This document shows positions 9,731 through 18,431 of a DNA stretch of 64,000 bases, piece by piece. Below the pieces are notes generated by a model, which saw only the letters and a list, made by a program, of their open reading frames with translations, searched no databases and had not been told where the DNA came from. The stretch is from Eleftheria terrae. GTDB lineage: Bacteria > Pseudomonadota > Gammaproteobacteria > Burkholderiales > Burkholderiaceae_C. The position numbers and the translations under genes were made by a program. The DNA lies in the NCBI RefSeq assembly GCF_030419005.1, contig NZ_CP106951.1, positions 3,410,001 through 3,474,000 on the forward strand. The letters run 5' to 3'. How positions within the stretch are numbered: the first letter of the stretch is position 1; every line of letters starts with the position of its first letter.

Positions 9731-11264
9731 GGCGGCCCGCGCCCGGGCCGGGCTGGCCACCGATCCGTCGGCCGAGCACGCCGCCGAGGCGCGCCCGGCC
9801 TGGCACCGTGGCTTTGCCTGGCGGCAGCTCGGCGAGCTGTTCGGCAACACGCTGCAGGGCCGCTTCACGCTGGTGATGGTGGCGGGGGTGCTGCTGGCCC
9901 AGCTCGCCACCAACCTGCTGTGGGCCCAGCAGCTGCGCTCGCGGGCGCAGGCCGAGGCGGAGCAGGCGGCCCACCACGTGGCCATTGGCGCGGCCGGCGC
10001 GATCCGCTCCTTCCGCGACCTGCCGGTGAACTTCCGGCCGCTGCTGATCGAGCAGCTGCGCACGATGGGCGGCACGCGGTTCTTCGTCTTCGTGAACCGG
10101 GAGCCGGTCAAGGTCGAGCCGGTGCAAGGCGAGGCCCTGGCCCAGCTGGTGGCCCAGACGGTGGCGCAGACGCTGAAGCAGCAGGCGCCGGTGGACGGCA
10201 GCCTGAAGGTGGCCCTCGCCTGGCCGCACAGCCTGCATGTCTCGCCCGACGGAGTGGAGCTGCAGGACCTGCCGGAAGGCTGGATCGACACCACGCTGCT
10301 GTCACCGGCGCGGCCGGCGCCCATCGTCGTGATCCAGGCCGAGATCGAGTCGGGCAGCTGGCTCTACCTGGCCTCGGCCATGCCCGACCCGTATTTCCTG
10401 GAGAACGCCAACCCCTACGCAGTGGACCGGCTGCTGCCGCAGGTGATCACGCTGGGGGCGGTGCTGCTGCTGTCGGTGGCGGTGGTGCGCACGCTGACGC
10501 GGCCGCTGGCGCGGCTGGGCCGGGCGGCGACCGCCTTCGGCAACGGCATCAGCGCCGACCCGCTGCCGGTGGCCGGCACCCGGGAGGTGCAGCGCACCAT
10601 CCGCGCCTTCAACGACATGCAGGAGCGCATCCAGCGCTACCTGATGGACCGCGAGCGCCTGTTCGCCACCATCTCGCACGACCTGCGCACACCCATCACC
10701 CGGCTCAAGCTGCGCACCGAGCTGCTCGACGACGACAGCCTGCAGGCTGAGTTCCACGAGGACCTGGACGACCTCGACATGATGGTCAAGGGCGCCCTGC
10801 AGAGCGTGAAGGACACCGACATCCACGAGAACCAGGTGGAGGTGCGGCTCGACCACATGCTGGAGCGCCTGGTGCGCGACGCCCGCATGGCCGGCCGCGA
10901 GGTGAGCCTGCAGGCGCCGGCGCTGTCGGTGCGGGTCAAGCCGCTGGCCCTCAAGCGGGCCCTCACCAACCTGCTGGACAACGCGCTGCAGTACGGCGAG
11001 CGCGCCGACATCCGCGTCGACAGCGAAGCCGAGCGGGTGGTGCTGACCATCCGCGACCACGGTCCCGGCGTGCCGGAGGCCGCGCTGGACAAGCTCGGCC
11101 AGCCCTACGTGCGACTGGAGCACGGGCGCCGCACCCGCCGCGAGGGCATGGGCCTGGGGCTGGGCATCGCCCGCAATGTGGTGCATGCCCATGGCGGGCA
11201 GCTGAGGCTGGCCAACCACCCGGAAGGCGGGCTGATGGCCACGGTGCTGCTGCCGCTGGGCTAG
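9720..11264 (+). CDS. Sensor histidine kinase with periplasmic domain (GtrS-like)
   Basis: The 514-residue kinase has a first membrane helix at about 46-67, a periplasmic domain of about 165 residues, and a second helix at about 238-258. HAMP, dimerisation and catalytic domains follow. The phospho-acceptor lies in TISHDLRTP (His near 320), the N-box is LTNLLDNALQYG (near 415) and the glycine box is GMGLGLGIARN (near 476). All catalytic boxes are intact. It is the third gene of a tightly overlapping trio with a sugar-binding protein and an OmpR regulator. The periplasmic domain may read the loaded binding protein. Confidence 0.93.
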   Translation: MSREAARARAGLATDPSAEHAAEARPAWHRGFAWRQLGELFGNTLQGRFTLVMVAGVLLAQLATNLLWAQQLRSRAQAEAEQAAHHVAIGAAGAIRSFRDLPVNFRPLLIEQLRTMGGTRFFVFVNREPVKVEPVQGEALAQLVAQTVAQTLKQQAPVDGSLKVALAWPHSLHVSPDGVELQDLPEGWIDTTLLSPARPAPIVVIQAEIESGSWLYLASAMPDPYFLENANPYAVDRLLPQVITLGAVLLLSVAVVRTLTRPLARLGRAATAFGNGISADPLPVAGTREVQRTIRAFNDMQERIQRYLMDRERLFATISHDLRTPITRLKLRTELLDDDSLQAEFHEDLDDLDMMVKGALQSVKDTDIHENQVEVRLDHMLERLVRDARMAGREVSLQAPALSVRVKPLALKRALTNLLDNALQYGERADIRVDSEAERVVLTIRDHGPGVPEAALDKLGQPYVRLEHGRRTRREGMGLGLGIARNVVHAHGGQLRLANHPEGGLMATVLLPLG

Positions 11265-11303
11265 CGCCAGCGCTCGGCAGCGGCGCTGCGGGCAAGCCGG
11301 CGC

Positions 11304-12428
11304 TCAGGCACATTCGCTGCGGTCGCGGCCCGCCTGCTTGGCGGCGTAAAGCGCGCCGTCGGCGCGGGCGATGGCGGCTTCCAGGTCGGCCGCATGCAGC
11401 ACCTCGGCGATGCCGGCCGAGAAGGTGACGGGCCCCTCCAGCACGCCCGGCAGCCAGGGCTGCTGCTGCAAGGCCTGGCGCAGCCGCTCGATCGCCAGCC
11501 GGGCCTGCGGCAGCTCGGTGCCCGGCATGGCCAGCAGGAATTCCTCGCCGCCCCAGCGGGCCAGCAGGTCGCATTCGCGCAGCGTGGCCAGCGCCAGGGC
11601 CGCAAAGGCGCGCAGCACCTCGTCGCCCGCCGCATGGCCGTGGGTGTCGTTGATGTGCTTGAAGTGGTCCAGGTCCAGCATGGCCACGCACAGCCGGCGC
11701 CCGCCCGCGGGTCGGGCGGCCTCGCGGGCCAGCATGTCGGCCGCGGCACGGCGGTTCGGCAGGCCGGTCAGTTCGTCGCGCTCGGCCATCGCCTCGATGT
11801 GGCGCAAGGCTTCATTCAGCTGGTCGTTCTGGGCCCGCAGCTCGACACGCAGCGCCGCCAGCGCGGCCGCCTCCCGCGTCAGCACCGGCGCCAGCAGCGC
11901 CACCACCGCCAGGTTCAACAGCTGCAGGGCGCCGGGATAGTGCAGCGGATCGCCCGCCTGCCGCCAGGCGGCCGCGGCGCCCAGCGCCAGCAGTGCCCAG
12001 GCCGTGGCCCAGCGTGCCTGGCGGCGGCTCAGGTTGAACACGCCGAAGGCCAGCACCATCACCAGCATGGCGAGCGCCCCGCCATGGTGGACCGGCGCGT
12101 TCGCATAGCAGCCCGCCACGCAGGCAATGGCGGCGAGGATCTGCGGCAGGGTCAGCGAAGGGTCGCGCCAGCGGCGGCTCATGCCGCTGCGCAGCAGCAG
12201 GTAGAACAAGGCGCCGCTGCCCAGCATCCAGGCCGACATGCCGAGGGCATTGGCCCATGGCACCTGGCCGAGCCAGGCGGTATAGAGCATCAGCGCCGAG
12301 CACAGCAGGTACATCTGCGACGACATCAGCGAATGCCGCACCCGGATGCGCTGCCGTGCATCCCGGCCCAGCAGCAGCCGGTCCGCCACGCTGGGCGGCG
12401 AGGGGACCGCACCCGCCGGCTGGTTCAT
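11304..12428 (-). CDS. Membrane-bound diguanylate cyclase (with I-site)
   Basis: The 374-residue protein has about six membrane helices in residues 35-190, a short coiled linker, and a GGDEF domain from about 210. The active-site loop reads RWGGEEF, a functional variant, and the inhibitory RxxD site (RECD) lies five residues before it. It should therefore make c-di-GMP and be product-inhibited. Its ATG overlaps the stop of the upstream cyclase gene by four bases, so the two membrane cyclases are translated together. The membrane part matches no named sensor domain that I can recognise. Confidence 0.92.
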   Translation of the reverse strand: MNQPAGAVPSPPSVADRLLLGRDARQRIRVRHSLMSSQMYLLCSALMLYTAWLGQVPWANALGMSAWMLGSGALFYLLLRSGMSRRWRDPSLTLPQILAAIACVAGCYANAPVHHGGALAMLVMVLAFGVFNLSRRQARWATAWALLALGAAAAWRQAGDPLHYPGALQLLNLAVVALLAPVLTREAAALAALRVELRAQNDQLNEALRHIEAMAERDELTGLPNRRAAADMLAREAARPAGGRRLCVAMLDLDHFKHINDTHGHAAGDEVLRAFAALALATLRECDLLARWGGEEFLLAMPGTELPQARLAIERLRQALQQQPWLPGVLEGPVTFSAGIAEVLHAADLEAAIARADGALYAAKQAGRDRSECA

Positions 12429-13600
12429 GCCACCGCCACCTCGGCCGGCACGTGAGCGGCCGCGGCGGCATCGAGCACGTTGCGGCCGCGGCCTTGTTGC
12501 TTGGCGCGGTACATCGCGGCGTCCGCGCGTGCGACCGCCGCCTCCCAGCCCTCGCCGTCATGCAATGCCGCCACGCCGGCGGAGAAGCCGGCCCGCAGTG
12601 GCGGGCAGGCCGGGCAGACCTCGGCGGCGCGCAGCCGCAGGCGCAAGGCATCGAGGAGGCGGGCCGCCTGCTCGGGCGAGCGGCCGGGAAACAGCAGCAG
12701 GAATTCCTCGCCACCCCAGCGCGCAGCCACGTCGGAATCGCCCAGGCAGGCCTGGATTTCGCGGGCGACGCTGCGCAGCACTGCGTCGCCGGCCGCGTGG
12801 CCATGCTGGTCGTTGATCTGCTTGAAATGGTCGAGGTCCAGCAGCGCCACGCTGTGGGGTGCCTTCCAGCGGCGCACGTCGGCGGCGCTGCGCTGCAGCC
12901 ATTCGGTCATGCGCCGGCGGTTGTACAGGCCGGTCAGCGGATCGGTGGCCGCCAGCTGCCCGATGCGCTGCAGGGCCTGGTCCAGTTCATGGCGCTGCCT
13001 GGCGAGGCGGTGGCGCAGGGCGGCCAGCCGCCCGACGAGTGCGCGCACCGTCAGTGCCGCGCCGACCAGCAGCACGAAGTAGACCGCCTCCGAACGCCAG
13101 GGGTGGCGCACTGGATCTAGCAGCGACTTGGCGGCCATGGCCGCGCCCAACAGCAGGGCGGTCCACAGGCACAGCCAGGCGGCGCGCCGCGGCCCGAGGC
13201 GAAACAGTGCCAGCGTCAGCGCGAAGCACGCCACCGTCACCGTCAGGCCGTAGCCCGGGCCGGCGACAAGGTAAGTGAGGGCGATGTTGAACACCGTCAC
13301 CAGCGACTGGGCCATCACCCACTGGGCCCGGCTGGCTGTCAGCACGCGGGACTCCGACATCGCGAAGTGGAAGGCCGGCGGCGTCACCGCCAGGTAGAGC
13401 CCCAAGCCCACCGCGGCCAGGACATCGAGCCGGCCGGTGGCGGCATCGACCGCCAGCACCAGCAGGCAGGCCAGGTGCGGCAGGAAGCACACCTGGGCGG
13501 CCAGCGCCTGCAACGCCCGGCGCCACCGCCCCATCGCGTCGATGGCGCGGCCGGCACGGCGTGCGCGGCTGGCGGGAGGGACCGGGAAGGAACGGCTCAT
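12425..13600 (-). CDS. Membrane-bound diguanylate cyclase (no I-site)
   Basis: This 391-residue paralogue of the next gene has about six membrane helices (residues 25-205) and a C-terminal GGDEF domain with the loop RWGGEEF. The position of the inhibitory RxxD site reads GDSD, so product inhibition at this site is probably lost, unlike in its partner. It is the first gene of the coupled pair. It starts about 290 bases from the divergent, Fur-box-controlled siderophore receptor, so iron-linked control of c-di-GMP is conceivable but not shown. Confidence 0.92.
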   Translation of the reverse strand: MSRSFPVPPASRARRAGRAIDAMGRWRRALQALAAQVCFLPHLACLLVLAVDAATGRLDVLAAVGLGLYLAVTPPAFHFAMSESRVLTASRAQWVMAQSLVTVFNIALTYLVAGPGYGLTVTVACFALTLALFRLGPRRAAWLCLWTALLLGAAMAAKSLLDPVRHPWRSEAVYFVLLVGAALTVRALVGRLAALRHRLARQRHELDQALQRIGQLAATDPLTGLYNRRRMTEWLQRSAADVRRWKAPHSVALLDLDHFKQINDQHGHAAGDAVLRSVAREIQACLGDSDVAARWGGEEFLLLFPGRSPEQAARLLDALRLRLRAAEVCPACPPLRAGFSAGVAALHDGEGWEAAVARADAAMYRAKQQGRGRNVLDAAAAAHVPAEVAVA

Positions 13601-13746
13601 GGTGGCGGAACGGCTTGCCGCCGGACTGCGGACAAGAAGGGGACTTTGTCCTTATCGGCCATGCCGCGGCCGGCTTGAGTGTTGCAAACCTGCCGCAACC
13701 ACCGCATGCAGGCGGACAAAGTCAAGCACTTTTTGTGTCAACTCAA

Positions 13747-13765
13747 AATGAGAATGTTTATCATT
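13747..13765 (+). promoter_or_regulatory. Fur box and promoter region of the siderophore receptor
   Basis: The 19-mer AATGAGAATGTTTATCATT is close to the palindromic Fur consensus of the AATGAGAATNATTCTCATT type. A TTGTGT element at 13733-13738 and a TATCAT element at 13759-13764 could serve as -35 and -10, but their 20-base spacing is long. The site lies 122 bases before the receptor start codon. Confidence 0.75.
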
Positions 13766-13799
13766 AGCACATTGACCGCCCACTCTCAGGAAGCTCCGG

Positions 13800-13832
13800 G
13801 CGCGCGAGCGACGGCTTCGCGCGCTTTTTTTT
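13800..13832 (+). terminator. Intrinsic terminator inside the receptor leader
   Basis: GCGCGCGA and TCGCGCGC form a perfect 8-bp stem with a 9-base loop, followed by eight T residues. It sits between the Fur box and the receptor gene in the same orientation. It should therefore act either as an attenuator of the receptor message or as the end of a short Fur-controlled RNA of roughly 60 bases. Confidence 0.7.
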
Positions 13833-13886
13833 GCCAGCACCGGGGGCCCGGTTGACGTTCTTGTTTTTCACTCGGAGTTCGCAGAC

Positions 13887-16142
13887 ATGACCCGTCGCAA
13901 AACCTCGTCGCGCCCCGCGCGGCCCCAAGCTGCCGCGACCACGGCCCCCGCCCGCAAATCATCCACCGCTGCCGTGCTGGCTCCGCTGGGCGCGCTGGCG
14001 GCCGGCTTCGGCTTTGCCGGCCTGGCGCTGGCGCAGTCGGCCGAACCGGCGGCCACCGCAGGCGAGCGCAACCTGCCGGAGGTGCGGGTCAAGGGCAGCA
14101 CCCCGCGCAGCCCGGGCAAGGAGGCCTACCAGGCCACCACGACCACGGCTGGCAAGGGCAAGCAGCAGCTGCGCGACATCCCGCAATCGGTGACGGTGGT
14201 CAACGAGAAGCTGATGGATGACAAGAACTACGACACGCTGAAGTCGGCCATGCACACCGTGACCGGCATCGCCTTCGAGGCGGGCGAGGGCGGCACGATC
14301 GGCGACCTGATCCGCATCCGCGGCTTCTCGGCGCGCGGCGACATCTTCCAGGACGGCATGCGCGACATCGCGCAATACAACCGCGACACCTTCAACCAGG
14401 ACCGCATCGAGGTGCTGCGCGGTTCGGCCTCCATGCTCTACGGCCGTGGCTCGACCGGCGGCATCATCAACCAGGTCAGCAAGCAGCCCTTCCTGCTGAA
14501 CGAGCATTCGGTGGAGTTCACCGCCGGCACCGACGACTACTACCGCCTGACCGGTGACTTCAACCTGAAGACCGGCGAGGATGCCGCGCTGCGCGTCAAC
14601 GTAATGAAGACCGACGCGAAGAGCTTCCGCAACGGCCCCGAGACCGACCGCCAGGGCATCGCACCGACCTACCGCTGGGGCATCGGCACCGCCGACGAGT
14701 TCTCGGTGGGCTTCTACCACCTGAGCTACGACGACGTGCCCGACTTCGGTATCGCCTGGGTCAACGGCCGGCCGGTGGAGCGGGCCGCCGAGCGCTGGTA
14801 CGGCTTCGAGTCCGACTACCAGAAGGACTCGGCGAACTACGGCTTCGCCAGCTGGCTGCACCGCTTCGCCGACGGCGGCGAGATCCGCACCACCTACCGC
14901 GACGGCCGCTACAAGCGTGACCTGTGGGCCAGCACCGCCCGCTTCGCCGGCACGCTGTCGTCCGAAGACGCCATCACCGACAGCACGGTGATCACCCGTG
15001 GCAACCAGACCCGGGGCGGCAAGGACCGCCACCGCTTCCTGCAGACCGACTACACCGGCAAGGCCGACTGGTTCGGCGTGAAGCACGAGCTGCTGGCCGG
15101 CGGGGAGTACACCCGCGAGGATTCGTCCACCTACAGCTACACCTTCCCGCTCGATGGCGCCGGCCGGGCGATCAACCCCAAGGGCAACACCACCTGGGGC
15201 CGGCCCGGTCCGTCCGCCGCGGCGGCTGACACCCGCACCCGCGCGCCGAGCAACCGCTTCACCTCCGACACGCTGGGCCTGTATGTGCAGGACATGGTGC
15301 AAATCGCCCCGCAGTGGAAGCTGATCGTCGGCCTGCGCTACGACCACTTCTCGGGCGACTACGAGCGCAGCAACGGCGGCCCGCTGTCGCGCACCGACAA
15401 GATGTGGAGCCACCGCTTCGGCGCGCTCTACCAGCCGGACCTGAGCTCGTCCTACTACGTCTCCTACGGCACCTCGTTCAACGCCTCGGGCGACCTGTAC
15501 CAGTACGACGCCCGCACCGTGAACACGCCGCCCGAGAAGAGCCGCAACTTCGAGGTCGGCGCGAAGTGGGACCTGTATGACGGCAACCTGTCGCTGCGCA
15601 CCGCCGTCTTCCGCACCGAGAAGTACAACGAGCGCAACACCGACGCGGCCGAGGCAGGCCCCAACAACTTCCTGCTGAACGCCAAGCGCCACACCGACGG
15701 CATCGAGTTCGAAGCCGCCGGCCGGCCGCTGCCCGAGCTGGAGATCTTCGGTGGCGTGGCCTACATGCGCGGCAACATCGACAAGGCGGGCCAGAACAAC
15801 GCCCGTGCGGTGGGCAAGGACAGCGGCCTCACGCCGCGCTGGACCGGCAACGTCTGGGCCACCTACCGCCTGACGCCGAAATGGCGCGTGGGCATTGGCG
15901 CCGACGGCATGAGCGACCGCGTGCCGGCTTCCGGTGAAGCGCCCAACGCCCAGGGCATCGTCAACCGGGCGCCGGGCTATGTGAAGGCCGACGCCATGGT
16001 CGAATACAGCGGTGGCCCCTACACCGTGAAGCTCAACCTGCTCAACCTGACCGACAAGATCTACGCCGACGGCATCTACCGCGGCCACACCGTCCCCGGC
16101 CAGACCCGCGCCGCCCAGCTCACGCTGGCCGCGAAGTTCTGA
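13887..16142 (+). CDS. TonB-dependent catecholate siderophore receptor (Fiu-like)
   Basis: The 751-residue outer-membrane receptor has a long basic N-terminus and a signal peptide ending near LALAQSA (about residue 52). The plug domain is marked by DIPQSVTVV (about 97-105) and VLRGSASMLYGRGSTGG, and a 22-strand-type beta barrel ends in the expected terminal Phe (AAKF). There is no N-terminal signalling domain, so no sigma/anti-sigma control is expected. A Fur box upstream and a PiuC dioxygenase gene downstream match the fiu-ybiX/piuA-piuC arrangement for monocatecholate-type siderophores. A CGGAG site precedes the ATG. Confidence 0.95.
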   Translation: MTRRKTSSRPARPQAAATTAPARKSSTAAVLAPLGALAAGFGFAGLALAQSAEPAATAGERNLPEVRVKGSTPRSPGKEAYQATTTTAGKGKQQLRDIPQSVTVVNEKLMDDKNYDTLKSAMHTVTGIAFEAGEGGTIGDLIRIRGFSARGDIFQDGMRDIAQYNRDTFNQDRIEVLRGSASMLYGRGSTGGIINQVSKQPFLLNEHSVEFTAGTDDYYRLTGDFNLKTGEDAALRVNVMKTDAKSFRNGPETDRQGIAPTYRWGIGTADEFSVGFYHLSYDDVPDFGIAWVNGRPVERAAERWYGFESDYQKDSANYGFASWLHRFADGGEIRTTYRDGRYKRDLWASTARFAGTLSSEDAITDSTVITRGNQTRGGKDRHRFLQTDYTGKADWFGVKHELLAGGEYTREDSSTYSYTFPLDGAGRAINPKGNTTWGRPGPSAAAADTRTRAPSNRFTSDTLGLYVQDMVQIAPQWKLIVGLRYDHFSGDYERSNGGPLSRTDKMWSHRFGALYQPDLSSSYYVSYGTSFNASGDLYQYDARTVNTPPEKSRNFEVGAKWDLYDGNLSLRTAVFRTEKYNERNTDAAEAGPNNFLLNAKRHTDGIEFEAAGRPLPELEIFGGVAYMRGNIDKAGQNNARAVGKDSGLTPRWTGNVWATYRLTPKWRVGIGADGMSDRVPASGEAPNAQGIVNRAPGYVKADAMVEYSGGPYTVKLNLLNLTDKIYADGIYRGHTVPGQTRAAQLTLAAKF

Positions 16143-16180
16143 CCCGCCTGCCCCGCCTTGGCGGGGCGCGCATCTTGCTG

Positions 16181-16208
16181 CGGGGTGGCCGAGGCCACCC
16201 CGTTTTTT
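16181..16208 (+). terminator. Intrinsic terminator between receptor and dioxygenase genes
   Basis: CGGGGTGGCC and GGCCACCCCG form a near-perfect stem with a tight loop, followed by six T residues. It should end most receptor transcripts, leaving the downstream piuC gene to lower read-through expression. Confidence 0.75.
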
Positions 16209-16226
16209 CTTCCGGAGAGACCCATC

Positions 16227-16913
16227 ATGTTGCTGAACCTCCCCGAGGTCCTGACCCGCGACGAAGTGCGCCAGCTGCGCGAGGTGCTCGCACAGGCCCC
16301 CTGGGACGACGGTCGCGTCACCGCCGGCAGCCAGTCGGCCCAGGTCAAGAACAACCGCCAGCTGCCGCAGGACCACCCGGTCACCCGACAGCTGCAGGGC
16401 CAGGTGCTGCAGGGCCTCAAGCGCAGCAAGCTGTTCTTCACCGCGGCGCTGCCGCGGCATGTGTTCCCGCCGCTGTTCAACCGCTATGCCGGCGAGGCCA
16501 ACGCCTTCGGCAACCACATCGACAACGCGGTGCGCTTCCTGCACGACGGCAGCGGCGAGCGGATGCGCACCGACGTGTCCTGCACGCTGTTCCTGTCCGA
16601 CCCGGAGGACTACGACGGCGGCGAGCTGATCATCGAGGACACCTTCGGCACGCAATCCGTCAAGCTGCCGGCGGGCGACATGGTGATCTACCCGTCGTCC
16701 AGCGTGCACCGGGTCGAGCCGGTGACCCGCGGTGCGCGCCTGGCCAGCTTCTTCTGGGTGCAGAGCATGGTGCGCAGCGATGAGCAGCGCCGCCTGCTGT
16801 TCGACCTCGACATGAGCCTGCTGAAGCTGCGCGAGGAGCACGGCGACACGCCGGCCGTGGTGCGGCTGACCGGCACGTACCACAACCTGCTGAGGATGTG
16901 GTCCGACGTCTGA
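16227..16913 (+). CDS. piuC: Fe2+/2-oxoglutarate-dependent PKHD-type dioxygenase (PiuC/YbiX)
   Basis: The 228-residue cytosolic enzyme shows the iron ligands His-x-Asp in [10 protein letters not shown] (about residues 96-102) and the distal His in [10 protein letters not shown] (about 156), followed by a conserved Arg for 2-oxoglutarate. Segments such as [14 protein letters not shown] are typical of this family. PiuC genes regularly sit next to Fiu/PiuA siderophore receptors, as here. The reaction and substrate of the family are not settled. The ATG at 16227 with CGGAGAGA upstream gives the normal length. Confidence 0.92.
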   Translation: MLLNLPEVLTRDEVRQLREVLAQAPWDDGRVTAGSQSAQVKNNRQLPQDHPVTRQLQGQVLQGLKRSKLFFTAALPRHVFPPLFNRYAGEANAFGNHIDNAVRFLHDGSGERMRTDVSCTLFLSDPEDYDGGELIIEDTFGTQSVKLPAGDMVIYPSSSVHRVEPVTRGARLASFFWVQSMVRSDEQRRLLFDLDMSLLKLREEHGDTPAVVRLTGTYHNLLRMWSDV

Positions 16914-16982
16914 GCGCCGCCGCGGCCGGCCCCCCTCGTACCGGCGCCGGGGCGCCATGGCGGGCTGCCTCCCTGGCCAGGA

Positions 16983-17357
16983 CTAGCCGGGCACCGCGGC
17001 CCCACGGTGCGCCCAGCTGGGCGGCAGGTGCTCCAGAACGCGACGCGCATCGAGCGACCGGATCGGCACCGCCAGGTCGGTGGGGATGCGCTGCTGAGCC
17101 TGCAGGGCCATGTAGCGCAGCGCGCTGACGCGCAGGAAGGAGGCGAAGTTGCCGACCTCGCCGCGCGCGGCCACCAGCTCGTCATAGAGCCGCTCGAGCA
17201 GCTGGCCCAGGCTCATGCCGTCGCGCTGGCCGATCTCGGCCAGCACCTCCCAGTACAGGTTCTCCAGCCGGATGCTGGTGACCCCGCCGTGCAGGCGCAC
17301 CGAGCGCGTCTTGCAGGCATAGGACTGCGGTGGGGCACTGAGGAAGATCTCGCACAT
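16983..17357 (-). CDS. Ribbon-helix-helix domain protein (RHH_4 type)
   Basis: The 124-residue protein contains the pattern KTRSVRLHGGVTSIRLENLYW near residues 16-36, followed by a helix with DGMSLGQLLERLYDEL. This is the arrangement of RHH_4 proteins: a short strand that would enter the DNA groove, then two helices. It continues with FASFLRVSALRYM. It may be a DNA-binding regulator. No operator or target can be named. It lies convergent to the piuC gene and upstream of nothing obviously linked. Confidence 0.8.
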   Translation of the reverse strand: MCEIFLSAPPQSYACKTRSVRLHGGVTSIRLENLYWEVLAEIGQRDGMSLGQLLERLYDELVAARGEVGNFASFLRVSALRYMALQAQQRIPTDLAVPIRSLDARRVLEHLPPSWAHRGAAVPG

Positions 17358-17487
17358 CGCCTGCTCTCCGGGTCACGCGCGCGCGGCTGCGCGCGGGCCC
17401 CACACCATAGCCGCTGCGCTGCATGCTGGGAAGCGGGGGCACAGGACGGGCGCCGGCCGGGCCTCCGCTGCCGGCGCTCGAACCGGC

Positions 17488-18066
17488 TCAGAGCTCGATG
17501 CGGGTGCCCAGCAGCGTGAGGAACTGGGCGAGCCAGGCCGCATGCGCAGGCCAGGCAGGCGCCGTGACCAGCATGCCGTCGGTGACCGCCTGGTCCACCG
17601 GGATGGCGGCATAGCTGCCACCGGCCAGCTCGACCTCGGCCGCGCAAGCAGGGTAGGCAGAGACCTTCTTGCCCCGGATCACACCGGCAGCAGCCAGCAG
17701 CTGGGCGCCATGGCAGACCGCCGCGATCGGCTTGCCCGCCCCGGCAAAGTGCCGCACACAGGCGATGACCTTCTCGTTCATGCGCAGGTATTCGGGTGCG
17801 CGGCCTCCGGGCACCACCAGCGCGTCGTAGTCTTCCGGGCGCACTTCGTCGAAGCTGGCATTGAGCGTGAATCGATGGCCGGGCTTTTCCGAGTAGGTCT
17901 GATAGCCGTCGAAGTCATGGATGGCCGTCATCACCCACTCGCCGGCACGCTTGTCGGGACACACCGCATGCACCGTGTGGCCCACCATCGAGAGGGCCTG
18001 GAAGGGCACCATCGTCTCGTAGTCCTCGCCGAAGTCGCCGACGAGCATGAGGATCTTCTTCGCCAT
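17488..18066 (-). CDS. DJ-1/PfpI family protein
   Basis: The 192-residue cytosolic protein starts [15 protein letters not shown], with the conserved Glu after the first strand. It has the nucleophile elbow AVCHGAQ with a reactive Cys near residue 116, followed by [12 protein letters not shown]. Family members include glyoxalase-III/deglycase-type and chaperone-like stress proteins. The segment [10 protein letters not shown] fits the PfpI-like branch common in proteobacteria. It is monocistronic. The precise activity cannot be read from sequence. Confidence 0.9.
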   Translation of the reverse strand: MAKKILMLVGDFGEDYETMVPFQALSMVGHTVHAVCPDKRAGEWVMTAIHDFDGYQTYSEKPGHRFTLNASFDEVRPEDYDALVVPGGRAPEYLRMNEKVIACVRHFAGAGKPIAAVCHGAQLLAAAGVIRGKKVSAYPACAAEVELAGGSYAAIPVDQAVTDGMLVTAPAWPAHAAWLAQFLTLLGTRIEL

Positions 18067-18431
18067 GAGAGTCTCCTGAGTGGAAGGAACGCATCTGAGG
18101 ATAGGCCGTCACCGCCTCGACGGCAGGCCTGCCTGCATTGTCGAGATGCCCTCTGCGCGATGGGTAGTAGCCCGCTACTGCGAGGCCCTCGCGCCCTCTG
18201 GAGAGTGCTCTTGGTGCCTCTGTCGCGTGCCTCGAGGCAAAGACTGATGCCGGGCCGCGACAAAACCGCATCCACACTGGGCCAAACGCTTGATTTCCCT
18301 GGGAAACCTGCTTCTCAATGCAGCACTCTCGCAGTACCATTCGCGACGCGGGTGTTGAGAGAGAACGAGGGCTCATGCGGCCCTTGCCCCGGCCCGGCAC
18401 ATCAACCGTTCATTTGATGGAGAAATTCGAC

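Noticed and set aside
13959..16958. A minus-strand open frame of 999 codons opposite the siderophore receptor
   Set aside because: It mirrors the receptor and piuC genes, which have clear homologous motifs. Its product is a His/Val/Gly-rich sequence typical of the antisense of high-GC coding DNA.
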